From a bacterium (lineage in GTDB: Bacteria > Planctomycetota > J058 > JAJDCP01), in NCBI GenBank assembly GCA_030428695.1, contig JAUIEM010000031.1, forward strand, positions 1 to 38,135: DNA of 38,135 nucleotides. Direction: 5' to 3'. This document shows positions 25,995 to 33,932 of the stretch, in pieces. The notes below the pieces were generated by a model. It ran no database searches, was not told the DNA's origin, and saw only the letters and a program-made list of their open reading frames with translations. Both the position numbers and the translations under genes were made by a program. Each line of letters begins with the position of its first letter. The stretch's first letter is position 1.

Positions 25995-26250
25995 TCTGAA
26001 GAACCTCTTGTCTTTCACAGTCCACAAAATCCCTGCGGACAAACCAGTAGCGTCTACCTTCCGGACGTCCCCCCGGTAGGTACTGTCTATCGAACTGCGT
26101 TACGCTGCCCCGACAACTCCCGTTGTTTGTTGAAGTCCTGGAGAGTCCCTCGTCAATCCCTTCTGGCTCGGAGGGATGGCATGCGACACTCGCTCTGGAA
26201 GATGATTTCCTGGAGCGATGTCGCGTTTCGTTGCGCAGGCAAAGCGCTCC

Positions 26251-26266
26251 ATCAACAACCGTGCCA
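26251..26266 (-). promoter_or_regulatory. Weak sigma-54-like promoter facing the pseudopilin gene
   Basis: Read on the minus strand, TGGCAC (26266-26261), five bases, then TTGAT (26255-26251). The -24 box is perfect, but the essential GC of the -12 box is GA here. It would give a leader of about 245 bases before the start at 25994. It is worth testing because the facing operon has a consensus site, but the mismatch is serious. Confidence 0.3.
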
Positions 26267-26426
26267 TCGTGTTCTGCAGATGAAGAGCGGTATCGTCGCG
26301 ATTGCGCGACAGGTGGTGAGGTGTTCATGGTGTTTCTTGCTATTAAAGTTTCTGCTTTTCAGTCGCGATGGATGTTCTGGACCTCTTCAAGTTCCGATCT
26401 TGTTGCTCTGTCAGGTCGAGCTGCTG

Positions 26427-26441
26427 ATCAGGAACTGATCG
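26427..26441. promoter_or_regulatory. Inverted repeat upstream of the sigma-54 promoter, candidate activator site
   Basis: GATCAG and CTGATC are perfect complements around GAA. The centre is about 70 bases before the -24 box and roughly 95 bases before the expected transcription start, where sigma-54 enhancer-binding proteins often bind. Enhancer sites are usually longer dyads, and only one copy was seen. Confidence 0.4.
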
Positions 26442-26502
26442 GGTGGTGGTTACTACGTATCCGGTGGCCACTGAGATCCCCCGGGGCAATGCCTGTCCCC
26501 GA

Positions 26503-26518
26503 TGGCACAACACTTGCA
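26503..26518 (+). promoter_or_regulatory. Consensus sigma-54 (-24/-12) promoter of the secretion operon
   Basis: TGGCAC (26503-26508), AACAC, TTGCA (26514-26518) matches the sigma-54 consensus at every conserved position, with GG and GC exactly ten bases apart. The expected start of transcription is near 26528, giving a leader of 20-30 bases to the pseudopilin start. Sigma-54 promoters need an ATP-using enhancer-binding protein, so the operon should be silent until a signal arrives. Pilin genes of several delta-proteobacteria are controlled this way. Confidence 0.75.
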
Positions 26519-26559
26519 AACACCCCGGCCCGCTCTGCAATTGCCCTGGTGTGCACCCC

Positions 26560-27249
26560 GTGTCGAATCTGCCCCGCGAGTTTCGAGCCTTCACGCTCCT
26601 CGAGATCCTGTTGACGGTCGTGATCCTCGCGACCGTGGCGGGGCTGGTCCTGATCAAGCTCGACGGCGTGAGCGCGACCGCCCAGGATCGGCTCTCCCGG
26701 AGTGATCTCGTGCACCTGCGCGCCGCTCTGCTCCGCTTCCACGACGACACGGGCTGGCTGCCGCGGCAGGGCCCCTTCGCCCTGAGCGCGGACGGGGGAG
26801 AGGTGGCCGAGCCCGCCGAAGGCGCGGACTGGTTCCGCTGTCCGGCCAACCTGGTGCAGCTGCTCGAGGAGCCCCGCGACGCGGCGGGAGACCCCGTGTT
26901 CCCCTGGAATCCCGACAGCCGCCGCGGGTGGCGCGGCCCCTATCTGCAGCGTGAGGCCTTCCGCCAGGTCGACCTCTCCTCAGGCCTCGGCGAGGACTCC
27001 TCCGGCTCGTTGTCCGGCGGAGACCTCGTCCCGCGCGTCATCTGCGTGCTGGATGCGCACCTCCGCCCCTGCCCGGCGAGCGGCCTGTTCAGAGCCTACA
27101 CCGCTGGCGGGGAGGCGCTGGCGGAGGCCGGCCGGCCGGTCTTCCTGTTCGCCTCCGACGACACGGCCTGGCTGCAATCGTGCGGGATCGACGGGGAGCT
27201 GAGCGTGGCGGAAGGAGCCGACGACCCCGTCCTGGAGCTCACGCCATGA
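26560..27249 (+). CDS. Pseudopilin (GspG/GspH-like), first gene of the secretion operon
   Basis: The start is not certain. I prefer GTG at 26560 (MSNLPREFRAFTLLEILLT), which gives a ten-residue leader and fits a transcript starting near 26528; GTG at 26551 is the alternative. Neither has a clear ribosome-binding site. The prepilin signal is REFRA|FTLLE with Glu at +5 and a hydrophobic helix (ILLTVVILATVAGLVLI). The residue before the cut is Ala, where Gly is near-universal; peptidases tolerate Ala, but processing may be slower. The head holds GWRGPYL, also found in the next gene, in the position of the PWGNPY-type motif of GspG. The protein would be cut by a prepilin peptidase not encoded here and added to a periplasmic pseudopilus. 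Its stop overlaps the next start (ATGA). Confidence 0.82.
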   Translation: MSNLPREFRAFTLLEILLTVVILATVAGLVLIKLDGVSATAQDRLSRSDLVHLRAALLRFHDDTGWLPRQGPFALSADGGEVAEPAEGADWFRCPANLVQLLEEPRDAAGDPVFPWNPDSRRGWRGPYLQREAFRQVDLSSGLGEDSSGSLSGGDLVPRVICVLDAHLRPCPASGLFRAYTAGGEALAEAGRPVFLFASDDTAWLQSCGIDGELSVAEGADDPVLELTP

Positions 27250-28106
27250 CCGCCCGCCCCGGCTTCACCCTGCTCGAGCTGCTGGTCGTCATCCTGCTGC
27301 TGTCGGCCCTGGCGCTCAGCCTGTCGAACTTCCTCGTCAGCACCGATGACCAGCTCCGCTACGACGACACGAAGAGCCGGCTCGAGGCGATCCGTCAGGC
27401 GACCCTCGGCACCGAGCGCGTCCTCGCCGGGCGGCCGGTGGTGTCGGGCTTCGTCGCCGACATCGGGCGGCTCCCCGACAGCGTCGATGAGCTGCTGGAA
27501 GCGCACGGCCTGCCCGCCTTCGCGTACGACCCCGCCACCGGCCTGGAGGCGGGCTGGCGCGGCCCCTACCTGCCCGGCCTGCCCGAGCTGACGACCGGGG
27601 AGCGGGCCTGGAACGACGGCTGGGGGCGGGCGTTCACCTTCGAGCGCCGGGCAGGGACGGCGGGCGACACCCTCGTCGTCTACAGCCCGGGCTCGCCGTC
27701 GGGCGATTCGACCTACGCCCGCCCGGTCCCCCGCCCGGATCATGCCCTGGTGCTGCCCGAAGACCACGCGCTGCGCGCCAGCACCGTGCGGGTCGCGCTG
27801 GTCAACCGCACGGCGGCGCCGCTCTCCTTCTCGGGTGGCCACGAGCTGGCCTGGGCGACGGCCGTCGACGGGGCGGTCGCCTGGCCCGCCGCCGCGCGCA
27901 GCCAGGCGCTGAGCCTGTCCCTGACGATCCCCGCGGGGGACGAGGCGTCGGTCGCCTTCAGCTTCAGCCCCCCGCTGGTGCTTCCCCAGGGCCTGCGCGC
28001 CTTCGCGATCTTCCCCGCCGGGAGCGCGACGCCGCTGTCTCCCCTCCACGTGCTGCCCGTGGTTCCCCGGACCAGCCTGCAGGATCAGCGCTGCGTGTGG
28101 AGGTGA
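27246..28106 (+). CDS. Pseudopilin with extended head domain
   Basis: The ATG at 27246 overlaps the previous stop. The leader is only six residues (MTARPG|FTLLELLVVILLL), with Gly before the cut and Glu at +5, followed by a standard helix. The first head part holds GWRGPYLPGLPEL and DGWGRAFTFERR, a GspG-like arrangement. About 110 more residues follow that look like a small beta sandwich (STVRVALVNRTAAPLSFSGG, SLSLTIPAGDEASVAFSFSP), ending in QDQRCVWR. The extra beta domain suggests a tip or minor pseudopilin that presents a binding surface. The total of 286 residues is long for GspH or GspI. It is the second gene of the operon, followed by a GGAGG site and the GspL-like gene. Confidence 0.83.
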   Translation: MTARPGFTLLELLVVILLLSALALSLSNFLVSTDDQLRYDDTKSRLEAIRQATLGTERVLAGRPVVSGFVADIGRLPDSVDELLEAHGLPAFAYDPATGLEAGWRGPYLPGLPELTTGERAWNDGWGRAFTFERRAGTAGDTLVVYSPGSPSGDSTYARPVPRPDHALVLPEDHALRASTVRVALVNRTAAPLSFSGGHELAWATAVDGAVAWPAAARSQALSLSLTIPAGDEASVAFSFSPPLVLPQGLRAFAIFPAGSATPLSPLHVLPVVPRTSLQDQRCVWR

Positions 28107-28111
28107 GCGCG

Positions 28112-29443
28112 ATGGCGAAGAGAGACCCGGCGCCGACCCTGGCCATCGCCCTGTCCGGAACTTCCTGCGAGGCGGCCCTGGTCTCACTCGACGGCGGCCC
28201 GACGGTGACGGCCGCGGCGACCGCCGAGACCTCGGTCGACGCCCTGAAGAAGGCCCTGGCGACCCTGGCCCGCAGCGCGTCGCTGCCGGCCGCCGCCGTC
28301 GTCGCCTCGGACCGGGTGCACGGGCTGTGTCTGGTGCTCCCCGAACAGGCGCTGGATGTGCAACGCTGGACGAAGCTCCTGCGCTGGGAGACCGAGCCGC
28401 TGCTGGCGTCCGTCCGGGAAGAGTCCGCGGGGGAGACCGCCGACGGCGAGCTGTGCTTCGGCTGGAGCGAGGGGAGCGGCGACGCCGGAAAGGGGCATCG
28501 CCTGGTCGCGGTCGTCACCCGCACCGACCTCGACGCGCTGACACGCAGCCTGCGCGAGAACGGCCTGCGCCTCGGCGCCCTGTACCCCCTGGTCGGCGCG
28601 GCGGCCGCGGCGTGGGGCGGCGCGGATGGCGCCCTCGCGGTCGCGGACGGGGACACGATCGACCTGACGCTGCTGCGCGAAGGGCGCGTCGTGCTCGCCC
28701 GGCGCACGCCCTGGGAGGGCCCGACCCGGGCGGGGCTGGAGGCGCGCCAGGCCGGCTTCACCGAGCTCGTCTGCGCGGGCAGCCAGCGGGAACGCCTGCT
28801 GCGGGAGTGCGCGCCGGACATCCACAGCGTGCCCGCCCCGGAGAGCCCCGTCGCGCCCGTGCTCCTCGGGCTGGCGCGGCACGAGGCGGGGGCGACCCGC
28901 CTGTCGCTGCCGAAGGTCCGCCTCGCCCGCCCGCGCACGTCCTGGCGCCCCAGGGCGGAGCAGCTGGTCGTCGCGCTCGGGCTGCTGCTGCTCTTGCTGT
29001 ACATCCCCTACCGCATCGACCTCGCCGACCAGCTGCGCGGCGTCGAGCCCGGGGCGCAGGCGAGCCCCGGGCAGGAGCAGAGCCGCCAGGAGCGCGCGCG
29101 GACCGAGCAGCTGCAACGGGAGATCGCGGCGCTGCAGCAGCGGCTCGGGCCCGTGGCCGACCTGCCGCGTCGCGCCCGCCTGGTGCGCCACGTCTTCGTC
29201 GCCCTGTCCGAGGCCCTGCGCAGCTCCAGGGTGCAGCTCGCCTCGGTGGAGGAGACCGACGACGCCGTGCGCATCGAGGGCGAGGGGGCGCGGGCCAGCG
29301 CCGTCCACCAGTTCGCCGCCGAGCTGCAGCGCCGCCTCGAGGGCTGGGAGCGGCGCGTGTCCACCCCCGCCCTCGAGCGCGACACCGAGCGCGGGATCTT
29401 CGCCTTCTCGCTGGAAATCAGGGCCGCGGGAGGGGCGCGGTGA
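28112..29443 (+). CDS. gspL: GspL-like inner-membrane platform protein (PilM+PilN fusion)
   Basis: The ATG at 28112 is preferred to GTG at 28097 because GGAGG lies eight bases before it. Of 443 residues, 1-280 have an actin/ASKHA-like look (PTLAIALSGTSCEAALVSLD, GADGALAVADGDTIDLTLLR), as in the cytoplasmic domain of GspL or PilM. A single membrane helix follows (about 282-300, VVALGLLLLLLYIPYRI). A coiled coil (ERARTEQLQREIAALQQRLG) and a ferredoxin-like periplasmic domain (SSRVQLASVEETDDAVRIEG) complete the PilN half. GspL links the ATPase GspE to GspM and the platform GspF; all of these partners are downstream. The stop overlaps the GspM-like start (GTGA). Confidence 0.82.
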   Translation: MAKRDPAPTLAIALSGTSCEAALVSLDGGPTVTAAATAETSVDALKKALATLARSASLPAAAVVASDRVHGLCLVLPEQALDVQRWTKLLRWETEPLLASVREESAGETADGELCFGWSEGSGDAGKGHRLVAVVTRTDLDALTRSLRENGLRLGALYPLVGAAAAAWGGADGALAVADGDTIDLTLLREGRVVLARRTPWEGPTRAGLEARQAGFTELVCAGSQRERLLRECAPDIHSVPAPESPVAPVLLGLARHEAGATRLSLPKVRLARPRTSWRPRAEQLVVALGLLLLLLYIPYRIDLADQLRGVEPGAQASPGQEQSRQERARTEQLQREIAALQQRLGPVADLPRRARLVRHVFVALSEALRSSRVQLASVEETDDAVRIEGEGARASAVHQFAAELQRRLEGWERRVSTPALERDTERGIFAFSLEIRAAGGAR

Positions 29444-29955
29444 ATCTCCCTCGGGCCGCCCAGCTCGGCATCATCTTTGGTCTGGCCATCGCGTCGGTCG
29501 TGCTCTTCGATGCCCTCCCCACGCGGCGCCGCATCGCGGCCCTGGCCTTCGAGGCGGAGGCGCTGCAGATGCGCGGAGCGGAGACGCCCGACCGTCCGTC
29601 GGGGCCGTCGACGGCGGCGCTCGAGGCCGAGCTGCGGGCTCTGCGGGACGCCCTCGAGGCGGCGCCCGGGGACGGCGAAGACCTCGGCGCGGTGTGCGCC
29701 CTGGCGGAACGGATGGGGCTGGAGATCGGGGGCAGCCGCCTCGTCGATGCGCCGACCTCGGCGCGTTGCAAGGAGCTGCAGGAGGCGGGTCTGACCCTGC
29801 ACGCGATGGAGCTCGAAGGGGCCTACCGCGCGTGGCTGGGCTTCGTCGACGGGCTGGCGCGCGCCGGCGCGCCCGCGGTGATCGTTCAATTCCAGGTGGA
29901 GCGCTCGACGGATGCCCGGGTCAAGGTTGCGATCGTCCTCGTCTCCCGCTCCTGA
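29440..29955 (+). CDS. GspM/PilO-like inner-membrane protein
   Basis: The GTG at 29440 overlaps the previous stop. The 171 residues show one N-terminal membrane helix (LGIIFGLAIASVVLFDALP), a short coiled coil (ALEAELRALRDALEAAPGDG) and a ferredoxin-like domain (LTLHAMELEGAYRAWLGFVD, VIVQFQVERSTDARVKVAIV). This is the layout of GspM and PilO, which pair with GspL or PilN. The position directly after the GspL gene supports the call; the sequence is too diverged to choose between the T2SS and T4P versions. About 120 bases follow before the PilT-like gene's assigned start. Confidence 0.75.
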   Translation: MNLPRAAQLGIIFGLAIASVVLFDALPTRRRIAALAFEAEALQMRGAETPDRPSGPSTAALEAELRALRDALEAAPGDGEDLGAVCALAERMGLEIGGSRLVDAPTSARCKELQEAGLTLHAMELEGAYRAWLGFVDGLARAGAPAVIVQFQVERSTDARVKVAIVLVSRS

Positions 29956-30075
29956 GGGCTGTATTCGGGCGACGAGCGACGCAGCCAGCGGCGACGAGGG
30001 CCAGCGAAAACGAGGATTTGTTCCCTGACAGCGCCTGAGGAAGACGTCCTGCCGGTCTGGTTCTCCCGGCTCCTG

Positions 30076-31086
30076 GTGCAGACCAGCGAGCGGGACGCGA
30101 CCGACCTGCATCTGGCGGAGGGAGAGCGCCCGCTGCTGCGCATCCGCACCGAGCTCCGTCCCCTCGACGCCGAGCCCATCGGCCGCGCCGCGCTGCGGAA
30201 GCTGGTGGAGACCCTCGTCAGCCCCGCGCAGCTCGACCAGCTCGAGGGGCGGAAGGCCGCCGACCTCGCGCTGAGCCACACCGGGCACCGCTTCCGCATC
30301 CACATCTTCTTCGCGACCGAGCGCCTGACCATCGCGATCCGGCGCCTGGAGCCCCGCATCCGCGGCTACGAGCAGCTCGGATTGCCCGAGCCGGTCGCCC
30401 GGCTGACCGAGGTGGAGGACGGGCTGCTCCTGGTCGTCGGGCCGACCGGGAGCGGCAAGACCACCACCCTCGCGGCGCTGCTCGACTCCATCAACCGCAC
30501 GATGGCGCGGCACATCCTGACGATCGAGGAGCCGATCGAGTACGTCATCGAGCCGCACCGGAGCCTCATCCGCCAGCGCGAGCTGTACAAGGATGTCCAC
30601 AGCTACGACCAGGCCGTCCGCGAGGCGCTGCGCGCCGACCCCGACGTGATCCTCGTCGGCGAGATGCGCGACCGCGAGACGATGCGCGCGGTGCTCGCCG
30701 CGGCAGAGACCGGGCATCTGGTCTTCTCCACCCTGCACTCCAGCGACGCCGTCGTCGCCATCGAGCGCTTCATCGGCGCCTTCGACCGCGGGGAGCAGGA
30801 CGGCGTGCGGGTCCAGCTCTCCCTGGTCCTGCGCGCGGTCGTCGCCCAGCGGCTGCTGCGCGGGGTCGACCGCCTGTGGCCCCTGGTCGAGGTGCTGCGC
30901 GTGACGCCCGCCGCGGCGAACCTGATCCGCGCGGGCAAGCCGAAGCAGATCCGCCAGGTGATGGAGTCGTCCGCCGCCCTCGGCATGCAGACCTTCGAGC
31001 AGGCGCGCAAGATCGGCATCGCGCAGGGCCGCTTCCGCGTCCCCCACGCCTTTCCCCCGGCGCGCGCCTGGGAAGGGAGGAGCTGA
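30076..31086 (+). CDS. PilT-like secretion/retraction ATPase
   Basis: Secretion ATPase of the PilT side of the family. The segments are: ATDLHLAEGERPLLRIRTEL (residues 8-27, the usual GASDLHL opening), Walker A GPTGSGKT (122-129), the Asp-box region TIEEPIEYVIEP, Walker B DVILVGEMRDRET (190-202), the His box TGHLVFSTLHS, and a C-terminus with NLIRAGKPKQIRQVMESSAA, LGMQTFEQA. The last part matches the PilT AIRNLIREGK and GMQT-x-(D/E)QA pattern, and the tetracysteine of GspE/PilB is absent. It therefore probably retracts or disassembles filaments. GTG at 30076 is the only standard start near the opening, but it leaves just ten residues before DLHL. The frame is open back to 29956, and a GAGGAAG at 30037 hints at a non-standard start upstream (CTG 30049), so the N-terminus may be longer. 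Confidence 0.87.
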   Translation: MQTSERDATDLHLAEGERPLLRIRTELRPLDAEPIGRAALRKLVETLVSPAQLDQLEGRKAADLALSHTGHRFRIHIFFATERLTIAIRRLEPRIRGYEQLGLPEPVARLTEVEDGLLLVVGPTGSGKTTTLAALLDSINRTMARHILTIEEPIEYVIEPHRSLIRQRELYKDVHSYDQAVREALRADPDVILVGEMRDRETMRAVLAAAETGHLVFSTLHSSDAVVAIERFIGAFDRGEQDGVRVQLSLVLRAVVAQRLLRGVDRLWPLVEVLRVTPAAANLIRAGKPKQIRQVMESSAALGMQTFEQARKIGIAQGRFRVPHAFPPARAWEGRS

Positions 31087-31089
31087 GGG

Positions 31090-32694
31090 ATGCAGCCGAA
31101 GGTGCTGGTGGAAGCGGCCGTCCAGCGCGGCCTGGTCGATCGCGAGACGGCGCGCGCGGCGGCGGCGGAAGCGGCCCGCCTGCGCCGCCCGCTGCTCGAG
31201 CACATCGCGCTGCGGCTGCGGCTGCCGGCGCGCGCCTTCGCCCACGCCCTCGCCGAGCTGCGCGGGCTGGCCTTCGTCGATGCGGAGGCCCTGCGCCCCG
31301 ACCCCGAGCTGCTCCAGCGGCTGCCCCGCATCCTCGTCCAGCGCAAGGGGATCCTCCCGCTCCGGGAGAGCGGCGAGGGCGTCGTGCTCGCCACCGCCGA
31401 CCCCGATGACATCACCACCCTCGACTCCGCCCGCCGCGCCCTGGGCCGGGCGGTCGTCGCCGCGGTCGCCGAGCCGCGGGCCCTCGACCTCGCCATCCGC
31501 CGCGCCCTGTCCGACACGGCCGCGGCGCAGCCCATCGATGGCGTCGGCCTGCTCGACCAGGTGATGTCCGAGGGCTACGCGTCCGCCGCTTCCGACATCC
31601 ACCTCGAGCCCGACGCGGACGGCTACCGGATCCGCATCCGCATCGACGGCCGCCTGCGCGACTTCTCCGCGGCGATCTCGACCGGTCTCGGCCAGGCGAC
31701 GATCTCGCGCATCAAGGTGCTGTCCGGGCTCGACATCGCGGAGAAGCGCGAGCCCCAGGACGGCGGCTTCCGCTATCCCCTGCGCGTCCTCGCCGACATC
31801 ACCCTCGACGTCCGCGTCGCGACCGCGCCGACCCGCTTCGGCGAGCGCGCGACCCTGCGCCTGCTCGGCGTCGCCGAGGTCCGCGAGCTCGACGCGATCG
31901 GCCTGCCGGCGGAGGACCTCGCGCGCGTCGAGACCTTCCTCGAGCGGCCGCGGGGCTTGTGCCTGCTGGCGGGGCCGACCGGCTGCGGCAAGACGACGAC
32001 CCTGTACGCCGCCCTGCGCCGGCTGGTCTCCACGCACCGCAACGTGCTGACGGTCGAGGATCCGATCGAGAGCATCGTCGTCGGCACCTCGCAGCTGCAG
32101 GTCGATGCCGCCGGCAAGCTGACCTTCGCCAAGGCGCTGCGCTCGCTGCTGCGGCACGACCCCGACGTGCTGATGGTCGGCGAGATCCGCGACGCCGAGA
32201 CCGCGGAGATCGCGCTGAAGGCGGCGCTGACCGGGCACGCGGTGCTGTCCTCGCTGCACACCAGCTCGACCGTGGGGGCGGTCACCCGCCTGCGCGACCT
32301 CGGCATGCAGAGCTACCTGGTCGCGGCCACCCTCGAGGTCGTGATCGCGCAGCGCCTGGTGCGCCGGCTGTGCGAGCGCTGCCGGGAGGCCGTCCCGGTC
32401 GACGCGCTCCTCGCCGGCACGCTGGAGCTCGACGCCGACGACGAGGCGCGCGTGTTCCGGGCCCGGGGCTGCGCCTGCTGTCTCGGCACGGGCTACCGGG
32501 GGCGGATGGGCATCTTCGAGCTGCTCCTCAGCGACCGCCCCTTCCAGGAGGCGGTGGCCCGGGGCGTCGCGGAGCCCGGGCTGCTCGACATCGCGCAGAA
32601 GAACGGGCTGCGGACCCTGCGCGAGCGGGCGATCGAGGCAGTGCTCGCCGGCGGCACCAGCGCGGAAGAGGCCTACACGGCCGCGGTGCTGTAG
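31090..32694 (+). CDS. gspE: GspE/PilB-like assembly ATPase
   Basis: A 534-residue hexameric ATPase drives pseudopilus growth. Residues 1-140 are the GspE/PilB N-terminal domain (LVDRETARAAAAEAARLRRP). The catalytic part has ASDIHLEPDADGYRIRIRID (167-186), Walker A GPTGCGKT (295-302), the Asp box VEDPIES, Walker B DVLMVGEIRDAET (359-371) and the His box TGHAVLSSLHTSS. The zinc tetracysteine is C428-x2-C431-x29-C461-x2-C464, exactly the GspE/PilB spacing and absent from the PilT-like gene just upstream. It works with GspL and GspF in the inner membrane. The start at 31090 lies four bases after the PilT-like stop and has GGGAGGAG upstream. Confidence 0.94.
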   Translation: MQPKVLVEAAVQRGLVDRETARAAAAEAARLRRPLLEHIALRLRLPARAFAHALAELRGLAFVDAEALRPDPELLQRLPRILVQRKGILPLRESGEGVVLATADPDDITTLDSARRALGRAVVAAVAEPRALDLAIRRALSDTAAAQPIDGVGLLDQVMSEGYASAASDIHLEPDADGYRIRIRIDGRLRDFSAAISTGLGQATISRIKVLSGLDIAEKREPQDGGFRYPLRVLADITLDVRVATAPTRFGERATLRLLGVAEVRELDAIGLPAEDLARVETFLERPRGLCLLAGPTGCGKTTTLYAALRRLVSTHRNVLTVEDPIESIVVGTSQLQVDAAGKLTFAKALRSLLRHDPDVLMVGEIRDAETAEIALKAALTGHAVLSSLHTSSTVGAVTRLRDLGMQSYLVAATLEVVIAQRLVRRLCERCREAVPVDALLAGTLELDADDEARVFRARGCACCLGTGYRGRMGIFELLLSDRPFQEAVARGVAEPGLLDIAQKNGLRTLRERAIEAVLAGGTSAEEAYTAAVL

Positions 32695-32709
32695 AGGGAG
32701 GGACGGCGG

Positions 32710-33921
32710 ATGCACTTCACCTACACCGCGCTGGACGAGTCGGGCGCCGAGCGCTCGGGGCGCCTCGAGGGGGCGACGCCGGAAGAGGTGGCCTCGGCGA
32801 TCCGCGGGCGGGGCCTGTTCCCCATCGAGATCAACGAGGTGGCGGCGACCCGGATGCCCCCGACCGGACGGCGCGGCTTCTATCTGCCCTTCGTCCGGCT
32901 GCGCGACCTCGCCTTCTTCTGCCGCCAGCTCGGGCTGATGCTGCGGGCCGGCCTGGGCTTGCACAGCTCCCTGCAGCTCCTGGCGCGCGGGGAGATCCAC
33001 CCGCGCCTCGCGCGCGCCTCGGAGCGGATGGCCGCGACGGTGATGCGCGGCACCTCCCTGTCCGAGGCGATCGCCGCGCAGGGCCGTCTGTTCCCGAGCA
33101 TGGCCGCCAGCCTGGTCGCCTCCGCCGAGGCGACGGGCGAGCTCGACGGCGCCTTCGCCAGCCTCGCCGCGCACTTCGACCGCCAGGCCGAGCTGCGGGC
33201 CCAGGTGATGTCCGCCCTGCTCTATCCGCTGGTCGTGCTGCTCGTCTCGATCGGGGTGATCGTGTTCCTGGTGGTGAAGGTCCTGCCGCGCTTCGCGGAG
33301 TTCCTGAGCAGCCGCGGGGCGGCGCTGCCCGCCGCGACCCGCTTCCTCCTCGAGCTCGGCGACTTCTTCCGCAGCCAGGGGGTGTTCCTCTTGCTGGGGG
33401 CCGCGAGCGTGGCCGCGCTGCTCTGGCTGGCCTGGGGACGGCCCCGCGGCCGGTCCGCCATCCAGCGCGTCCTGCTCTCCGTCCCCGTGGTCGCGGGGAT
33501 CCTGCGCACCGGCCTGCTGACGCGCACCTTCGACTGTCTGGCGACCCTGCTGAAGAGCGGGCTGCCGCTCGAGAGCTCGATGCGCGCCGCCGCCATGGCC
33601 TCGGGCAACGCGGTGTTCCGGACCGAGCTCGAGCGCGTGGCGGGACGGGTCCTCGAGGGCGGCGCGCTGGCGCCGTCGCTCGCCGATTCGCGGGTGTTTC
33701 CGAAGATCGCCGTGCAGGTGGTCGGGGTCGGCGAGGAGACCGGCGCCCTCGACGAGGTCATGCGCGAGCTCGCCCGGTTCTACGACGCCGTGCTGACCCG
33801 CCGGGTGCGCGTGCTGTCGACGCTGTTCGAGCCGGCGCTGCTGCTGTTCGTCGGCGGCATCGTCGCCTACGTCTACTACTCGTTCTTTCAGGCCGTCTTC
33901 TACCTGTCGGCCTACCATTGA
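32710..33921 (+). CDS. gspF: GspF/PilC-like platform protein
   Basis: The ATG at 32710 follows GAGGGAGGGACGGCGG. The 403 residues show the family's two repeated T2SF domains: LRDLAFFCRQLGLMLRAGLG then SAEATGELDGAFASLAAHFD, and LLTRTFDCLATLLKSGLPLE then VGVGEETGALDEVMRELARF. The G-E-x-T/S-G-x-L-D motif appears in both halves. Membrane segments follow each (VMSALLYPLVVLLVSIGVIV and LFEPALLLFVGGIVAYVYYS), with a third near FLLLGAASVAALLWLAW. The opening MHFTYTALDESGAERSGRL is the usual start of GspF. It forms the inner-membrane base on which the ATPases act. Confidence 0.95.
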   Translation: MHFTYTALDESGAERSGRLEGATPEEVASAIRGRGLFPIEINEVAATRMPPTGRRGFYLPFVRLRDLAFFCRQLGLMLRAGLGLHSSLQLLARGEIHPRLARASERMAATVMRGTSLSEAIAAQGRLFPSMAASLVASAEATGELDGAFASLAAHFDRQAELRAQVMSALLYPLVVLLVSIGVIVFLVVKVLPRFAEFLSSRGAALPAATRFLLELGDFFRSQGVFLLLGAASVAALLWLAWGRPRGRSAIQRVLLSVPVVAGILRTGLLTRTFDCLATLLKSGLPLESSMRAAAMASGNAVFRTELERVAGRVLEGGALAPSLADSRVFPKIAVQVVGVGEETGALDEVMRELARFYDAVLTRRVRVLSTLFEPALLLFVGGIVAYVYYSFFQAVFYLSAYH

Positions 33922-33932
33922 GAGGAAACCCC

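Larger units (their letters stand above)
25995..26559. other. 565-base divergent regulatory region between pseudopilin genes
   Basis: The region is much less G+C-rich than its surroundings and carries no believable gene. It holds the consensus sigma-54 promoter for the plus-strand operon (26503-26518), an inverted repeat 62 bases upstream of that promoter (26427-26441), a weaker sigma-54-like site facing the minus-strand pseudopilin (26251-26266), and a short hairpin with GTCGCG/CGCGAC arms at 26295-26310. Some open frames cross it on the minus strand, but they have no good start and read as non-protein. Confidence 0.7.

Noticed and set aside
25723..26328. A 201-codon minus-strand frame in the regulatory region
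   Set aside because: It overlaps the pseudopilin gene in another frame and the promoter region, with no ribosome-binding site and a Ser/Arg-rich product.
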